A stretch of 13,725 bases of DNA from an uncultured Eubacterium sp. (lineage in GTDB: Bacteria; Bacillota; Clostridia; Lachnospirales; Lachnospiraceae): assembly GCA_910580075.1 (NCBI GenBank), contig CAJTVR010000108.1, positions 1 through 13,725 on the forward strand, read 5' to 3'. The position numbers and the translations under genes were made by a program. The first letter of the stretch is position 1. Each line of letters opens with the position of its first letter. This document shows positions 1-6,215 of the stretch, in pieces. The notes under the pieces are model-generated. The model had not been told where the DNA came from. It made no database searches and saw only the letters and a program-made list of their open reading frames with translations.

Positions 1-30
1 TAAGAATTTCTAACTGTTCTCCAGAGTCAC

Positions 31-52
31 AGAAAAAGGAAAAAGTTTCTCC
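31..52 (-). terminator. Possible weak terminator of the ROK gene
   Basis: Read on the minus strand, a short stem GGAGAA / TTTTCC (one G-U pair, 3-nt loop, plus positions 38-52) is followed by TTTTTCT (31-37). It begins about 30 nt after the ROK stop codon. The stem is short and AT-rich, so termination may be inefficient. Confidence 0.4.
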
Positions 53-81
53 GCCTGGCGTCCGGTTCATCCATCCTGCTG

Positions 82-1212
82 CTATAAATCATTAAATCCT
101 GTCTCCAGAAAACGGTCAATAGACAGCATAGCCGCACCAATAGCTGCAGAATGCACCCCAAGGTCACTGACTGTTACATAAGAAGTATAAGGCTCTGTCC
201 CTTCCGCCATTTTTGCAAGCCGCTTTTCAATATCTTCCTGATATGCAAGCAAAAGAGGACTCAGAGACCCTCCCGCTACAACTTTCCAGCCAAAAATCTG
301 GTGCAAATTATAAAAAAGAATGGAAAAAGCATCCAGCGCCTGCTCCCATGCTTTTTTGCATAATACATCACCGTCCTGCAGTTTCTGAAAGAACTGCCCG
401 ATGGAATCAGAACCGGTTTTTGCGCACAGTGCATTTACTGTACAGAAGTCTTCCAGGCGCTTGGGAGAGCCGGAAGATTGCAAAAAGGAGTCCGCAGGCA
501 GCAGCAGACTGCCAAACAGGCAGTTTTGCAGTTCAACGTCTATGACACGATGATCATATACAATCGCGCCGCCCAGGGCGGAGCTGGCAGAGACATAGAC
601 AAAGCGGTCCCGATGATTCGCACCCCAGATTTGTGCAAGCGCTGCCTGTTTGGCGCTGCTGCGCACAATCAGCGGATGCCGGAAGCATGACTGTACCATA
701 GCAAGGTTCAGGCCGGTTTCCCGGGACTGAGGCAGTTCCTGATGATCCGTGCAGTTTTTGCACGACTGAAGAGCCAGTCCGATATCCAGAAGTTTTTTTG
801 GATTTTTAATATGAGCCGCAATAAATTCTTCCGCAACTGCGCTGGCTTTCTGCCAGTATTCCCTGGACGTATCCATGCCGTACGGATAGATTTCTTTTGC
901 CAGTACATGGCTGCCGAGGTCGATGGCGACAATGCGCAGTTCATGCTGGGATACTTCGATACCAACCGAATATTTCACATCATAAGCCGGTTCTAAAAGC
1001 AGAGGCTTTCTTCCTCCGGTAGAATCTAATGCCATGCCGTTTGCAATCAGTTTTTTTGCTTTTAATTCTTTTAATAATAAGGTAAGAGTGGCCAGGCTTA
1101 AATCCAGTCTTTCTGCAAGGTCCCGTTTCGTCATGGCACCCTGGCGGAAGAGTGTATTTACAACCCGTTTTCTGTTATTGATTCTGATATCTGCGTTTTT
1201 TGTACTTTCCAT
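82..1212 (-). CDS. ROK-family transcriptional repressor (NagC/XylR type)
   Basis: 376-residue sugar-responsive repressor, divergent from the PTS/glycosidase cluster that it probably controls. An N-terminal winged helix-turn-helix covers about residues 12-60 (MTKRDLAERLDLSLATLTLL), followed by the GGRKP linker typical of ROK regulators and then an actin-like ROK sugar-binding domain (about 75-376). The kinase-type ATP motif is degenerate (IDLGSHV) and the CxCGxxGC zinc motif of classical ROK proteins is absent, so it looks like a pure regulator. I chose the ATG at 1212 because GGAG lies 8 nt upstream and a promoter (1244-1272) overlaps the two upstream in-frame ATGs (1257 and 1272). Using those would give 391 or 396 residues with no ribosome site. 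The effector is unknown; a sugar or sugar phosphate made by this locus is likely. Confidence 0.88.
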   Translation of the reverse strand: MESTKNADIRINNRKRVVNTLFRQGAMTKRDLAERLDLSLATLTLLLKELKAKKLIANGMALDSTGGRKPLLLEPAYDVKYSVGIEVSQHELRIVAIDLGSHVLAKEIYPYGMDTSREYWQKASAVAEEFIAAHIKNPKKLLDIGLALQSCKNCTDHQELPQSRETGLNLAMVQSCFRHPLIVRSSAKQAALAQIWGANHRDRFVYVSASSALGGAIVYDHRVIDVELQNCLFGSLLLPADSFLQSSGSPKRLEDFCTVNALCAKTGSDSIGQFFQKLQDGDVLCKKAWEQALDAFSILFYNLHQIFGWKVVAGGSLSPLLLAYQEDIEKRLAKMAEGTEPYTSYVTVSDLGVHSAAIGAAMLSIDRFLETGFNDL

Positions 1213-1243
1213 CCTGCAAACTCCATTCGTTGTGCTTTTTCTA

Positions 1244-1272
1244 AGTTTATCATTCATCGCCGGTTTTGTCAA
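1244..1272 (-). promoter_or_regulatory. Sigma-A-type promoter of the ROK gene
   Basis: On the minus strand, TTGACA (1272-1267) is followed by a 17-nt spacer and TAAACT (1249-1244). This matches 6/6 at -35 and 4/6 at -10. The predicted transcript start is about 25 nt upstream of the ATG at 1212, which supports the shorter ROK protein. Confidence 0.6.
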
Positions 1273-1323
1273 AAATCAGGAGGGCTGTCAGACGGCCTGC
1301 ATCTGGTTAAAATGGCGGGTACA

Positions 1324-1369
1324 GAAATAGTAATGGAAGGAAAACGGATTGTCTGAAGAAAATAGTAAC
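1324..1369. repeat. Direct repeat of AAATAGTAA in the divergent intergenic region
   Basis: AAATAGTAA occurs twice, at about 1325-1333 and 1360-1368, about 35 bp apart and upstream of the EIIA promoter. It could be a regulator site, but two short AT-rich copies may be chance. Apart from this, 1273-1419 shows nothing recognisable. Confidence 0.3.
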
Positions 1370-1419
1370 GAATACCAGCCCTGTTATTTAGAAAAATTAG
1401 ACAATTTTGATAAAAACTA

Positions 1420-1448
1420 TTGACAAAAATGCTGTTTGGGGCTATCAT
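1420..1448 (+). promoter_or_regulatory. Sigma-A-type promoter of the PTS/glycosidase cluster
   Basis: TTGACA (1420-1425), a 17-nt spacer and TATCAT (1443-1448) match 6/6 and 5/6 of the vegetative consensus. The transcript should start near 1455, giving an untranslated leader of about 140 nt before EIIA. It is the best promoter in the window. Confidence 0.8.
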
Positions 1449-1472
1449 AAATACAGTTTAAGAAATGAAATA

Positions 1473-1499
1473 GGTTTGTAACTTCTTCGAAGGCTTTCC
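1473..1499 (+). promoter_or_regulatory. Candidate RNA antiterminator (RAT-like) hairpin
   Basis: The 27 nt run from GG (1473-1474) to CC (1498-1499). A top stem CTTC (1482-1485) / GAAG (1489-1492) encloses loop TTC, flanked by TTTGTAA on the left and GCTTT on the right. The outline resembles RAT sites bound by LicT/BglG proteins (GG..TTGTTACTG..CAGGC....CC), but the middle pairs are poorly conserved. It uses bases 1480-1488, the 5' arm of the downstream terminator, so the two folds exclude each other. Calling it a binding site is inference. Confidence 0.45.
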
Positions 1500-1562
1500 C
1501 GAAAAATTTCTATTCGATATTCGATGATGTTTTTTTGGGTTTGTGCAGAAGGAGTTTTTTTT
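1480..1562 (+). terminator. Conditional (leader) terminator upstream of EIIA
   Basis: AACTTCTTC (1480-1488) pairs over 9 bp (one G-U) with GAAGGAGTT (1548-1556), which runs into a T8 tract (1555-1562). Inside it, CCCGAAAAA (1498-1506) pairs with TTTTTTGGG (1531-1539). The hairpin lies between the promoter and the EIIA start, so it would stop transcription early unless refolded. A BglG-type antiterminator is encoded 2 kb downstream. Confidence 0.6.
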
Positions 1563-1593
1563 ATACAAAAATAACGCTAAGGAGGGTAAAGTA

Positions 1594-2052
1594 ATGTTTG
1601 GGTTTTTTAAGAAAGAGGAGTTTAAAATCGTAGTACCGGCAGACGGAGAGCTGATCCAGCTTTCAGACGTACCGGATGAAGTCTTTTCCCAAAAAGTCAT
1701 GGGGGATGGATTTGCAGTTATTCCTGAAAACGGTAAAATTGTGGCTCCTATCAGCGGTACGGCAGCAAGCGTTTTCCCAACCGGGCATGCAGTCGGGATT
1801 GAGACAAAGGACGGCATTGAGTGTATTTTACATGTCGGACTGGATACGGTAGAGTTAAACGGAGAGGGCTTTAAGCCTTTAATCAGCCAGGGAGACAAAG
1901 TAAAAGCCGGGCAGCCTGTGATAGAATTTGACAAAGAACTCATAGAATCGAAAGGTTATAACCTGACAACTATGGTAGTATTTCCATCGGGCTATGATCA
2001 TGAGTTTCATCTGGGACAAAAGAAAGTTACTGCAGGAGAGCAGGTGGTATAG
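1594..2052 (+). CDS. PTS EIIA component, glucose (Crr) type
   Basis: 152-residue cytoplasmic phosphocarrier that passes phosphate from HPr to the EIIB domain of the permease. It is a stand-alone IIA-Glc fold. VVPADGELIQLSDVPDEVFS is near the N-terminus, GKIVAPISGTAASVFPTGHA contains His65, and ECILHVGLDTVEL contains the phosphorylated His80. These two histidines are 15 residues apart, as in E. coli IIA-Glc (75/90). AAGGAGG at 1579-1585, 8 nt before the ATG, fixes the start. A GTG start at 1543 would lie inside the leader terminator and is not favoured. The stop TAG shares its last base with the GTG start of the GH43 gene, so the two are probably translationally coupled. Its partner is probably the EIIBC protein at 4690-6111, which has no IIA domain. 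Confidence 0.93.
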   Translation: MFGFFKKEEFKIVVPADGELIQLSDVPDEVFSQKVMGDGFAVIPENGKIVAPISGTAASVFPTGHAVGIETKDGIECILHVGLDTVELNGEGFKPLISQGDKVKAGQPVIEFDKELIESKGYNLTTMVVFPSGYDHEFHLGQKKVTAGEQVV

Positions 2053-3533
2053 TGAAAAAACTGGCATTGAATCCGTATCTGCCAGACTGGGAATACGTTC
2101 CGGACGGAGAACCGCATGTGTTTGGCAGCCGGCTGTATGTGTATGGTTCCCATGACAGATTTGGCGGGAATACTTACTGCATGGAGCCGTATGTATGCTG
2201 GTCTGCACCAGCCGGCGACTTATCTGACTGGGTATGTCACGGCGTGATTTATACAGGAGAAGAGGATACGCTGAATGATACAGGAAAGCACCTGATGTTT
2301 GCGCCTGATGTGACGGAATATCGCGGGAAATACTACCTGTATTACGGACTGGATCATTCGGTGGCAGTTTCTGTAGCGGTTAGTGATAAACCGGAAGGGC
2401 CTTACCGGTTTTACGGGCATGTGCATCACAAAGACGGGCAGATATGGGGGCTGAAAAAAGGAGACTTACAGCAGTTTGACCCGGGCATTTTTAAGGATGA
2501 CGACGGAAAAATTTATTTATATTCAGGATTTTCTTCTACACCGGAAGTCATCGAACGAATAAAACAGAAGATGGGGCACAAAGCGGACAGTCTGACTATA
2601 TCGACAGAGGGAAACCGGGTTGTCCAGCTGGAAGAAGATATGCTGACTCTGAAGACAGAGCCTAAGATGCTGCTTCCAGGTGTTTCAAATTCGAAAGACA
2701 CCGGATTTGAGGGGCATGAGTTTTATGAGGCATCTTCCATGCGCAGATATCATGGAAAATATTATGCCGTATATTCCAGCGTACAGGGGCATGAACTGTG
2801 CTATGCCATGTCGGACTATCCGGATCACGGATTTATTTACAAAGGTGTCCTGCATTCGAACGGGAACCTGGGAATCAGTGAAAAACCGCAGTATTATTAT
2901 GGAAATAACCATGGTTCTCTGGTGGAAATTGAAGGCAGATATTATATTTTTGGCCACCGGCATACGAATTATACGCAGTACCAGAGACAGGGTGTTGCAG
3001 AAGAGATTTTCATGAACCCGGACGGGACGTTTGACCAGGCAGAAATGACTTCCTGCGGACTGAACGGATCACCGCTTCCAGGATCGGGCAGTTATCCGGC
3101 TTATACCGCATGCGTGCTGTATTCAAAAGAAGGCGCATGCAAAGCGGATGTATCCATAGATAAGACCAGGCATCCGGCCGTTACGCAGCAAAACATACAG
3201 GATGACAGCGGACAGCATGATCCGGATGAAAAGAAAGAGTCTTTTATTACGAATATGCAGGACGGCTCTGCAGCCGGCTATAAGTATTTTGATCTGTACG
3301 GGCTGAAAGCAGTTTCAGTGACCGTAAAATCAACAGCTGCATGTACTATTTCGGTCAGAACTGCTGTGGATGGAGAGGATATTGCTGAAATTTATGTGGA
3401 TGCCTGTGATGCCTGGAAAGAATTTCGTGCACAGGCACAGGTGCCGGACGGCAAAGCGGCGCTTTATTTTATACACCATGGAAAAGGCTCGCTTTCTTTT
3501 AAAAGCTTTACACTTACAGGTACATTCGTTTGA
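2052..3533 (+). CDS. GH43-type glycosidase (beta-xylosidase / arabinofuranosidase-like) with C-terminal beta-sandwich
   Basis: 493-residue glycosidase, predicted intracellular since no signal peptide is visible. Residues 1 to about 350 read as the five-bladed propeller of GH43. Candidate catalytic residues are base Asp18 (PDGEPHVFGSRLYVYGS), pKa modulator Asp143 (FDPGIFKDDDGKIYLYSG) and acid Glu226 (FYEASSMRRYHGKYYAVYS). FAPDV at 83-87 is also typical. A charged linker (about 375-400) leads to a CBM6-like sandwich ending in GSLSFKSFTLTG. GH43 enzymes remove terminal xylose, arabinofuranose or related sugars; the specificity here cannot be read from sequence. The GTG start overlaps the EIIA stop by one base and has a GGAG-containing ribosome site. 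Its place between EIIA and the antiterminator ties it to the imported sugar. Confidence 0.85.
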   Translation: MKKLALNPYLPDWEYVPDGEPHVFGSRLYVYGSHDRFGGNTYCMEPYVCWSAPAGDLSDWVCHGVIYTGEEDTLNDTGKHLMFAPDVTEYRGKYYLYYGLDHSVAVSVAVSDKPEGPYRFYGHVHHKDGQIWGLKKGDLQQFDPGIFKDDDGKIYLYSGFSSTPEVIERIKQKMGHKADSLTISTEGNRVVQLEEDMLTLKTEPKMLLPGVSNSKDTGFEGHEFYEASSMRRYHGKYYAVYSSVQGHELCYAMSDYPDHGFIYKGVLHSNGNLGISEKPQYYYGNNHGSLVEIEGRYYIFGHRHTNYTQYQRQGVAEEIFMNPDGTFDQAEMTSCGLNGSPLPGSGSYPAYTACVLYSKEGACKADVSIDKTRHPAVTQQNIQDDSGQHDPDEKKESFITNMQDGSAAGYKYFDLYGLKAVSVTVKSTAACTISVRTAVDGEDIAEIYVDACDAWKEFRAQAQVPDGKAALYFIHHGKGSLSFKSFTLTGTFV

Positions 3534-3536
3534 GGG

Positions 3537-3563
3537 AGGCCGGCGTAAAAATGCGGCCGGCTT
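3537..3563 (+). repeat. GC-rich hairpin after the GH43 gene
   Basis: AGGCCGGC (3537-3544) pairs with GCCGGCTT (3556-3563) over 8 bp, including one G-U pair, with an 11-nt loop. No T-run follows, so it is more likely an mRNA-stabilising or processing structure than a terminator. Confidence 0.5.
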
Positions 3564-3601
3564 ACGATAGAAAACAGAACAGTTCAGACGGGATTTTGCA
3601 T

Positions 3602-3654
3602 GCTGCTGTAAAGGCAGTCATTCGGCTGAGCTGTTACCAGAAAACAGGCAGTCA
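3602..3654 (+). repeat. Tandem stem-loops with repeated GGCAGTCA, second one partly RAT-like
   Basis: GGCAGTCA occurs at 3613-3620 and 3647-3654. Each copy closes a CTG/CAG-type stem. The first is CTGC..GCAG and the second contains TGTTAC (3632-3637) and CAGGCA (3645-3650), hexamers that also appear in LicT-type RAT sites. They lie in the leader of the antiterminator gene, suggesting autoregulation, but no T-run follows, so the function is uncertain. Confidence 0.3.
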
Positions 3655-3659
3655 GATTT

Positions 3660-3669
3660 GGGGGGGGGG
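3660..3669 (+). repeat. G10 homopolymer tract upstream of the antiterminator gene
   Basis: Ten consecutive G residues end 22 nt before the ATG at 3692, just upstream of its ribosome site. Such tracts change length by slippage during replication and also cause sequencing errors. Confidence 0.95.
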
Positions 3670-3691
3670 TACAGAGAATTTAAGGGTAGAT

Positions 3692-4519
3692 ATGAAGGTT
3701 ATTCGGAATATCAACAATAATGTAGCAGTCTGTCTGGACGATAACAACCATGAGGTTATTGCGTTTGGAAAAGGAATCGGATTTAAAAAGGCACCTTATG
3801 AGATTACTTTATCGCAGATAGACAGAACCTATTATAATCTGGAACCGCACTACATCGCTTTGCTGGATGAGCTTCCGGAGGGTGTGATGGATATCACCTG
3901 GGAGATTGTACAAAAAGGAAGTTCCTATTTAAAAATGGAATTTAACACGATATTCTGGTTTTCGCTCTGTGACCATATCAATTATGCAATCGAAAACCTT
4001 AAAAAGGGACTTGTAGTGAGTAACCCGATGACAAATGAAATCAGGCATCTGTATGAAAAGGAGATGCAGTTAGGAGAATGGGCGGTCCGGCATATTGAAA
4101 AAAAGATGTCTATAAGGCTTCCGCAAAGCGAGGCAGGAAATATTGCGCTGCACTTTATCAATGCAGAACAGCAGACGAAACAGGCTTCAGAACGGGATGA
4201 TATCGAGCGTTTTGCAGATGATATCACAGACATTATTGAAAGCGGCATGGATATCATCATTGACCGCAACTCATTCAGCTATTCACGGTTTGTAACACAT
4301 TTAAAATTTCTGCTGAAACGTTCGGAAAAGCTGGGCGAGGCGGAATCTGAAAATGTAAAGCTGTATGAAAGCGTATGTAAGGAGTTTCCGGAACTGAAAA
4401 TAATCGGAGAAAAAATAAAACAGTATATTATTGCGACACTGCACATTGAGCCGGCAAAAGAAGAGATTCTGTATCTGATGATTCATATTAACAGGCTTTG
4501 TGCAAGAGATGGATTGTAA
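3692..4519 (+). CDS. BglG/LicT-family transcriptional antiterminator
   Basis: 275-residue RNA-binding regulator. When active it binds a RAT hairpin in nascent mRNA and prevents terminator folding. Residues 1-60 (MKVIRNINNNVAVCLDD.., AFGKGIGF) form the co-antiterminator RNA-binding domain. Two PTS regulation domains follow, PRD1 (about 65-165) and PRD2 (about 170-275). All four expected phosphorylatable histidines are seen: His95 (LCDHINYAIE), His154 (ALHFINA), His203 (RFVTHLKFLL) and His265 (LMIHINRL). It can therefore be controlled by HPr/EII phosphorylation, as LicT is. The reading frame is open from a TTG at 3530, but the conserved N-terminus begins at 3692, preceded by AAGGG. The likely target is the terminator leader at 1473-1562, and the likely partner is the EIIBC gene that follows. 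Confidence 0.93.
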   Translation: MKVIRNINNNVAVCLDDNNHEVIAFGKGIGFKKAPYEITLSQIDRTYYNLEPHYIALLDELPEGVMDITWEIVQKGSSYLKMEFNTIFWFSLCDHINYAIENLKKGLVVSNPMTNEIRHLYEKEMQLGEWAVRHIEKKMSIRLPQSEAGNIALHFINAEQQTKQASERDDIERFADDITDIIESGMDIIIDRNSFSYSRFVTHLKFLLKRSEKLGEAESENVKLYESVCKEFPELKIIGEKIKQYIIATLHIEPAKEEILYLMIHINRLCARDGL

Positions 4520-4529
4520 CCCGAAAGGG
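4520..4529 (+). repeat. Small GAAA-tetraloop hairpin after the antiterminator stop
   Basis: CCC (4520-4522) and GGG (4527-4529) enclose a GAAA loop directly after the stop codon and just before the main terminator. It is too short to terminate alone. Confidence 0.35.
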
Positions 4530-4534
4530 GCTTT

Positions 4535-4594
4535 ACCTGACGCATATTCTGGAGGATATTTTTGTCATGCCAGAATTGTGTCAGGTTTTATTTT
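4535..4594 (+). terminator. Rho-independent terminator after the antiterminator gene
   Basis: ACCTGACGCATATTCTGG (4535-4552) pairs almost completely with CCAGAATTGTGTCAGGT (4570-4586). There is one mismatch and one bulge, with a 17-nt loop, and the stem is followed by TTTTATTTT (4586-4594). It ends the EIIA-GH43-antiterminator block. Confidence 0.85.
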
Positions 4595-4602
4595 GGCTCA
4601 GA

Positions 4603-4631
4603 CAGGAGAAAACAGCGCGCATTTTCTTCTG
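4603..4631 (+). repeat. Hairpin in the EIIBC leader
   Basis: CAGGAGAAAA (4603-4612) pairs with TTTTCTTCTG (4622-4631) over 10 bp, one of them G-U, around a 9-nt loop. There is no T-run and no RAT-like sequence. It may be a leader structure or a processing site for the EIIBC mRNA. Confidence 0.4.
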
Positions 4632-4689
4632 ACGGCATATATGATTGCAATTACATAAAAAATTACTTAAAATAAGAAAGGGGAAAGTT

Positions 4690-6111
4690 ATGGCGAAGTA
4701 TACAGAATTTTGTGAACAGATACTGGCACAAACCGGTGGAAAAGACAATATTTCGAATGCGCTTCACTGTATGACAAGGCTGCGCCTGAATCTGAAAGAC
4801 AGGTCTATTGTCGACGTAAACAAGGTAAAAGAGATTAAGGGAGTACTGGGAGCACAGTTTTCCGGCGAGCAGTTTCAGATTATTATCGGACAGCACGTAT
4901 CGGAGGTATATCCTGAATTTTGTGCAATGGCTGGTTTAGGGGAGGCAAAAGCAGTAGATGAAAATCTGGATCATGAACCGTTTGACATAAAAAAACTGCC
5001 GTCAAAAGTACTGGATTATATTTCCGGCTCTATTGCACCGACACTTCCGATTATGATGGGTGCCGGCTTCTTCAAAATGTTTTATGCCATTTTAGGGCCG
5101 GATCTGATGGGAGTTCTGCCAAATGAAGCGGCTCTGATGCAGACGCTTTATATCGTAGGTAATGCAGGATTTTACTTTATGCCGGTATTCGTGGCATGGG
5201 GCGCTGCCAAAAAAATGAACACGAGCGTTGCGCTGGCACTGCTGCTCAGCTGCCTTTTAATAGATCCGAATATTATAAATATTGTGGAAGCCGGGGAACC
5301 GTTCAGCATCTATGGCGCGATTCCGATGCAGCTGAATAATTATACACAGTCAGTGCTGCCTTCACTATTGATGATATTTGCGCTTTCTTATGTATACAGA
5401 TTTTTTGGTAAATATGTACCAAAAGCGATTAAGATTATAGGTGTACCGTTTGCAACGGTAGTAGTTATGCTTCCGTTAACGTTTTGTGCATTAGCACCGA
5501 TTGGCAACTGGATGGGTATGATTCTAAGTGCGTTCTTTAGTACTGTATACGATGTTGCAGGACCGCTTGCAATCGCATTAATTGCAGCTTTCTGGCCGTT
5601 TCTTGTTGCAACGGGCATGCATATTGCTGTTATACAGATTGCAATGCTGAATCTTACATCCTTAGGATATGACCCGATTGTGCTGGCTGGTTCTAACATT
5701 GCCAATTATGCACTGATGGGTATGACGCTTGCTTATTTCATCCGGACCAAGGGCGAAGAAAAGCAGATGGCTGGTGCAAACGTCATTACGCTGATTGTCG
5801 GCGGTATTTCAGAGCCTACTCTGTTCGGTATCCTGCTTCGGAACAAACGTGCCATGGTATGCCAGATTGTGGGCGGATTTATCGGCGGCCTGGTCGGCGG
5901 TATCTTAAAAGTAGCTGTTTATACGCTGGGTGCGGCTAATTTCTTAACTGTTTTACAGTATGCCGGCGGGCCTGGTTCCAACTTTATCTCTGCATGTATT
6001 GCCTGTGCCATTGCATTTGTGGCAGCGGCAGCAGTCGGTATTGCCATTGGATTCGGCGACGGCGGAGACGGACTTAAAAACTTTAAAGGAAAAAAAGCAA
6101 AGAAAGCTTAG
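4690..6111 (+). CDS. PTS EIIBC permease, beta-glucoside/glucose superfamily
   Basis: 473-residue membrane permease that imports a sugar and phosphorylates it. Residues 1 to about 85 are the EIIB domain; the phosphocysteine is Cys27 in NALHCMTRLRLNLKD. Residues from about 105 to 460 are the EIIC channel with many hydrophobic segments. ATGMHIAVIQI around His311 and the signature GGISEPTLFG (371-380, Glu375) lie near the substrate site. Fused EIIA, common in BglP-type proteins, is missing; the separate EIIA gene at 1594 can supply it. The ATG at 4690 follows AAAGGGG by 6 nt, and an upstream start at 4645 lacks support. The substrate cannot be read directly. The neighbouring 6-phospho-beta-glucosidase suggests a beta-glucoside. 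A terminator follows at 6132. Confidence 0.93.
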   Translation: MAKYTEFCEQILAQTGGKDNISNALHCMTRLRLNLKDRSIVDVNKVKEIKGVLGAQFSGEQFQIIIGQHVSEVYPEFCAMAGLGEAKAVDENLDHEPFDIKKLPSKVLDYISGSIAPTLPIMMGAGFFKMFYAILGPDLMGVLPNEAALMQTLYIVGNAGFYFMPVFVAWGAAKKMNTSVALALLLSCLLIDPNIINIVEAGEPFSIYGAIPMQLNNYTQSVLPSLLMIFALSYVYRFFGKYVPKAIKIIGVPFATVVVMLPLTFCALAPIGNWMGMILSAFFSTVYDVAGPLAIALIAAFWPFLVATGMHIAVIQIAMLNLTSLGYDPIVLAGSNIANYALMGMTLAYFIRTKGEEKQMAGANVITLIVGGISEPTLFGILLRNKRAMVCQIVGGFIGGLVGGILKVAVYTLGAANFLTVLQYAGGPGSNFISACIACAIAFVAAAAVGIAIGFGDGGDGLKNFKGKKAKKA

Positions 6112-6116
6112 GCTGG

Positions 6117-6132
6117 TCTGCATAGATGCAGA
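6117..6132 (+). repeat. Short hairpin next to the EIIBC terminator
   Basis: TCTGCA (6117-6122) and TGCAGA (6127-6132) form a perfect 6-bp stem with a TAGA loop. It touches the 5' base of the next terminator hairpin. Confidence 0.4.
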
Positions 6133-6179
6133 AAGGTTCAAGAGATTCATGGTATATAAGGAGTTTCTTGAACCTTTTT
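6132..6179 (+). terminator. Rho-independent terminator after EIIBC
   Basis: AAAGGTTCAAGA (6132-6143) pairs perfectly with TCTTGAACCTTT (6166-6177) around a 22-nt loop and runs into TTTTT (6175-6179). It lies between EIIBC and the hydrolase gene, so it should reduce expression of the four downstream genes relative to EIIBC unless they have another promoter. Confidence 0.85.
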
Positions 6180-6215
6180 GCCCAGGAGGCCATTATTTTG
6201 TAAGGAGAAATCATC

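Noticed and set aside
1..74. Short minus-strand frame starting at 74, after the ROK stop
   Set aside because: Only 15 codons, with no recognisable sequence and a terminator-like structure inside it.
1213..1272. Longer ROK protein starting at 1272 or 1257
   Set aside because: Neither start has a ribosome site, and a good promoter for the gene overlaps them. The ATG at 1212 has GGAG 8 nt upstream.
1543..1593. EIIA starting at GTG 1543
   Set aside because: It lies within the leader terminator and adds a non-conserved stretch. AAGGAGG before 1594 gives the usual IIA start.
3530..3691. N-terminal extension of the antiterminator from TTG 3530
   Set aside because: The RNA-binding domain always begins with the MKVIRNINNN-type segment. 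The extension runs through hairpins and the G10 tract and shows no protein-like conservation.
4645..4673. Promoter TTGCAA, 17 nt, TAAAAT before EIIBC
   Set aside because: Matches are 4/6 and 5/6, but the transcript would start at about 4680, inside the ribosome site at 4677-4683, so it could not give a normally translated message.
6168..6196. Promoter TTGAAC, 17 nt, CATTAT before the hydrolase gene
   Set aside because: It overlaps the terminator, matches 4/6 in both boxes, and would start transcription at the ribosome site.
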